From JBDRGX01 sp043817485 [NCBI: bacterium] (GTDB lineage Bacteria; JBDRGX01), in assembly GCA_043817485.1 (NCBI GenBank), contig JBDRGX010000135.1, positions 1 through 18,200 of the forward strand: a DNA stretch of 18,200 bases. The letters are read 5' to 3'. Position 1 is the first letter of the stretch; each line of letters starts with the position of its first letter. This document shows positions 15,399 through 18,200 of the stretch, one piece after another. A model generated the notes under the pieces. That model was not told where the DNA came from. It saw nothing but the letters and a program-made list of their open reading frames with translations, and did no database searches. The translations under genes were made by a program, and so were the position numbers.

Positions 15399-18200
15399 AT
15401 GTGCAAAACAAATCTCCACGCAACAAACTGCAAAATATTTTTCCAACAATGTATTTATTATTTTAGCAATAATTCATTTCTGCAACAAATTGTAAAATTT
15501 TTTTGGCACAATTCACACAATTCAATAAAAAGAAAAAAAATCCTTTTTGTTTTATTTTTCTTTTTATTTATAAGTATAAGTAAATCAGAAATTTCCTTAT
15601 ATCATCAAATAGAAGAATTTCAAGCTATTAAAGAAATTAAAATTAAACATTTTTGGATTATTGAAAAAAGTGAAAAAATTTATCTTGATAAAATTTTATT
15701 AGAAAAAAATTATGATTACACCATAAATTATGAAACTGGAATTATTACTATTTTATGTCCAACCCCTCCTAAAAAAATAATTCATCTTGAATATGATATT
15801 TTACCAATAAATCTTAAAAAATCATATGGAGCACAATTTCAAGAAAATTTTTTTCTTCCTCCAGAATCAAAAAAATCGGATATAAAAATTAAGGGATATA
15901 AAAAAATGGGAATAAACCTTATTTCAGACCAAGATATTTCTTTTCAACAATCTTTAAAATTAAATATAAATGGAAATTTAGATTTCAATACTACAATAAA
16001 TGCCTATCTTTGCGATGAAAATACACCTATTCAAACAGAAGGAATTACAAAAGAAATAAAAGAATTAGATACCATTTTTATAGATATTAAATCTCCTTTA
16101 TGGAGTCTTAATTTTGGAAATTATATAATAGAATGTCCAAAATTTGAGTTTATTTCTTTAAATAAAAGATTAGAAGGATTGAAAATAAATGGAAAAATGC
16201 AAAAAAGAAATTTAACTGCATTAGCTTCTATATCTAAAGGAAAATTTGTTAAAATAAATATTATTGCAAAAAGTGGTATTTCAAAATACGAGTTAAAAGT
16301 AAATGAAAAATTTATAATTATTTTAGCTGGAACAGAAAAAGTTTGGTTAAAAGGAATTTTAATGAAAAAAAGATTAGATTATGTAATTGATTATAATAAA
16401 GGTGAAATTGAATTTATTGGTCAAAAACCAATATTAGGAGAAGAAGAAATTATTGTAAGTTTTGAATATTTAAAAGAAAATTATATTGAAAAAATATTTG
16501 GTTTTACTTCTTATAATCTTTTATATTCTCCAAATTTTTCTTTAAATTTCAATATTTTTAATTATGAAAATGAAAACATTGAATTAACTAATCAAACTAA
16601 AAAAGATTATTTTTTTAATCAAGAAAATGGAAAATTATTGCAATCTCCTCAAAATTATTTAGTATCAGCAATAAATACAGAATGGAAAATTTTTTCTTTT
16701 TTAAATATAGGTAGTGAATATGCTTTTAGTTATAAAAATAAAAAAACTATTTCAGATTATACAGAAAAAATAGAAAAAGGAAATGCTTTAAATTTAAAAC
16801 TTTTTACAAAACAAAATAAATTTTTTTTAAAAAGTAATTATTATTATTTATCAGAAAATTTTATTTCTGTTGAAAATACTTTAAACTCAGATTTTTTAAA
16901 TAGATGGAAAATATTTAATTTTAATAAAAATTTGAGCTTAAAATGTTTAGAAGCTAAAACAAGTTATGAAATATCAGAATTTTCTTTATTTGACATAGCT
17001 TGTGGAGAAATGATTGAAAATTATAAAACAAAAAATATTTCTACTCATCGTTTAAATTTTAATTATAATTTTTGCGATAATGTAAAATATGAATTTAGAA
17101 ACATTTTTTCTTTTTTTAAAAGAGATAAATATCAAATGCTAAAACTTAAAAAAAACTTTTCTCCATTTACTTATTCTCTGAAATTTGAAACAGAACAAAT
17201 AAAAGATAATCTTTTAAATAAAAAAAACTATATTGGAGAAACTTTTTTACAAGGTAATTGGGAAAAAATAAATTGTAATTATTTTTATCAAATAAAATTT
17301 GATAAAAATAAAGAGAAAATAGATTCTTTTTTAAATAAATTTGATATATCTTTTAATAAAATAAAAAACTTTTATTTCATTGGAAGTACTTCTATGATTG
17401 ATTTTTATGAAAATGAAAAAAAACAAAAAGATTTTTTAATTTATATTGATACAAGATACAGTTTTTTTGAAAATTTATTAACTACTTCTAATAATTATAA
17501 AACTATTCAAAAATTAACTACAAAATCTATTGTTCCTTATTTTACTTCTCAAGAAATGGAACAATTAAAATTAACAGATAAATATGAAATAAAATCTGCT
17601 AAAATAAAAGAAAAAATATTAAATTTTAACATAGAAATTAATGAAAACAAAAAAGAAGAAAAATTTCAAATTTTTACAAAATTTCCTTTTAAAATAATTC
17701 TAAATTTTAATGATGAAAATATGCAAAATAAATTAGTGAAAAAAAAATATAAAAAGAGATTTATTCAAAATTTATTTCCTCAAAATAAATTCATTTCTGT
17801 TGTAGGAGAAGTTTTAAATGAAGATATGTTTGATAGTTTTTATTATCCAAATATTTTTCAAAAAACATTGAATTACAAAATAGATTTTAATATGGCTCCT
17901 TTTAGAAAAATATCTTATTTATTGGAAATAGAAAAAAGTATAATAAAAAAAGATTTTAAAGGAGATTTTTTTTATTGGAAAGATTTTGAAAAAGAACAAA
18001 ATAATTTAGTAAAAGCAGTTTCTTATTTTGATATTAAAACTGATATAAAATTAAGTTTTTCTTATAGTTTAGAAAAAAAAGATTTATTATATAATTATCA
18101 AAAAAATAAAATAATTACAAATGAATTTTCTTTTTCTCTTACAAAATATATGGGACATTATGGAGTTTTAAATACACAAATAGGTTCAAAAAAAAAATCT
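15399..18200 (+). CDS. Very large predicted outer-membrane protein, SprA-like modules, cut at window end
   Basis: One frame is open from 15399 through 18200 (934 codons) with no stop, so the 3' end is missing. A signal-peptide-like segment KRKKILFVLFFFLFISISKS is encoded from about 15530. The AUG at 15399 would put about 45 residues before it. No nearer AUG, GUG or UUG exists in frame and no good ribosome-binding site precedes 15399, so the true start is uncertain. Two modules have the pattern YLDxxLLExxxDYTINYExG (about residue 93) and VWLKGxLMKKxxDYVIDYNKG (about residue 314). This pattern is known from SprA and similar giant outer-membrane proteins. The rest is strand-like, aromatic and Asn/Lys-rich, as in large barrels. 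Function is inferred only as surface or secretion. Confidence 0.75.
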   Translation, partial: MCKTNLHATNCKIFFQQCIYYFSNNSFLQQIVKFFWHNSHNSIKRKKILFVLFFFLFISISKSEISLYHQIEEFQAIKEIKIKHFWIIEKSEKIYLDKILLEKNYDYTINYETGIITILCPTPPKKIIHLEYDILPINLKKSYGAQFQENFFLPPESKKSDIKIKGYKKMGINLISDQDISFQQSLKLNINGNLDFNTTINAYLCDENTPIQTEGITKEIKELDTIFIDIKSPLWSLNFGNYIIECPKFEFISLNKRLEGLKINGKMQKRNLTALASISKGKFVKINIIAKSGISKYELKVNEKFIIILAGTEKVWLKGILMKKRLDYVIDYNKGEIEFIGQKPILGEEEIIVSFEYLKENYIEKIFGFTSYNLLYSPNFSLNFNIFNYENENIELTNQTKKDYFFNQENGKLLQSPQNYLVSAINTEWKIFSFLNIGSEYAFSYKNKKTISDYTEKIEKGNALNLKLFTKQNKFFLKSNYYYLSENFISVENTLNSDFLNRWKIFNFNKNLSLKCLEAKTSYEISEFSLFDIACGEMIENYKTKNISTHRLNFNYNFCDNVKYEFRNIFSFFKRDKYQMLKLKKNFSPFTYSLKFETEQIKDNLLNKKNYIGETFLQGNWEKINCNYFYQIKFDKNKEKIDSFLNKFDISFNKIKNFYFIGSTSMIDFYENEKKQKDFLIYIDTRYSFFENLLTTSNNYKTIQKLTTKSIVPYFTSQEMEQLKLTDKYEIKSAKIKEKILNFNIEINENKKEEKFQIFTKFPFKIILNFNDENMQNKLVKKKYKKRFIQNLFPQNKFISVVGEVLNEDMFDSFYYPNIFQKTLNYKIDFNMAPFRKISYLLEIEKSIIKKDFKGDFFYWKDFEKEQNNLVKAVSYFDIKTDIKLSFSYSLEKKDLLYNYQKNKIITNEFSFSLTKYMGHYGVLNTQIGSKKKS
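15419..15504 (+). repeat. Imperfect direct repeat before the large outer-membrane gene
   Basis: GCAACAAACTGCAAAATATT (from 15420) and GCAACAAATTGTAAAATTTT (from 15482) share 17 of 20 bases, 62 bases apart. A weaker GCAAAACAAAT lies at about 15403. They fall in the doubtful 5' part of the last reading frame. This could be leader or regulatory DNA rather than coding sequence. Confidence 0.4.

Noticed and set aside
15503-15518. TGGCAC followed by N5 as a sigma54 promoter
   Set aside because: The -12 position reads ACACA instead of TTGCA, so the essential GC element is missing.
1-18200. CRISPR array, rRNA or tRNA genes
   Set aside because: No regularly spaced identical repeats with unique spacers and no rRNA or complete tRNA signatures were seen on either strand.

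Overview
The window is strongly AT-rich. A/T-ending codons dominate, the short gaps are full of poly-A/T, and UUG or GUG starts are used beside AUG. Signal-peptide proteins that look like outer-membrane barrels and a TonB/ExbB/ExbD set indicate a diderm (Gram-negative-type) bacterium. The divergent surface proteins and dispersed non-coding repeats suggest an uncultivated candidate-phylum genome. I cannot place it further from sequence alone.

Layout. (1) Positions 1-1500 hold no intact gene and look richer in G+C than the rest. This part carries a gene remnant ending just before a well-formed integron attC-like site, a second R''-type box, and a frameshifted gene followed by a degenerate attC-like site. 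It reads as a decayed integron cassette cluster without an integrase in view. A leftward gene probably starts just outside position 1. (2) Positions 1565-4450 (minus) encode a 961-residue protein with a PilX/prepilin-like N-terminus and a long body of short Gly-Asn strand repeats, with its own good promoter. (3) Positions 4848-11564 (minus) form a run exbB-exbD-tonB-recJ-NtrC-type regulator-outer-membrane protein-panD, transcribed from right to left and interrupted by a repeat between tonB and recJ. The regulator and the outer-membrane protein overlap by ATGA. (4) Positions 11798-15326 (plus) form a run ABC-F ATPase, DUF362/ferredoxin protein and Nudix hydrolase. (5) Positions 15399-18200 (plus) are the start of a very large secreted protein, cut by the window edge, with two 'DY-x-[IV]-[DN]Y-x-x-G' modules like those of SprA-type outer-membrane proteins.

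How the genes fit together. ExbB, ExbD and TonB would energise outer-membrane transport. The two barrel-like proteins and the pilin-headed protein build the cell surface. RecJ, PanD, Nudix and ABC-F are housekeeping functions for DNA repair, pantothenate, nucleotide or pterin hydrolysis, and ribosome-associated ATPase. A dispersed repeat lies at 4631-4830 and, inverted, at 9575-9762. It has conserved ends and different hairpins inside, and looks like a small non-autonomous element. The most unusual region is the attC-like cassette remnant at the left end.
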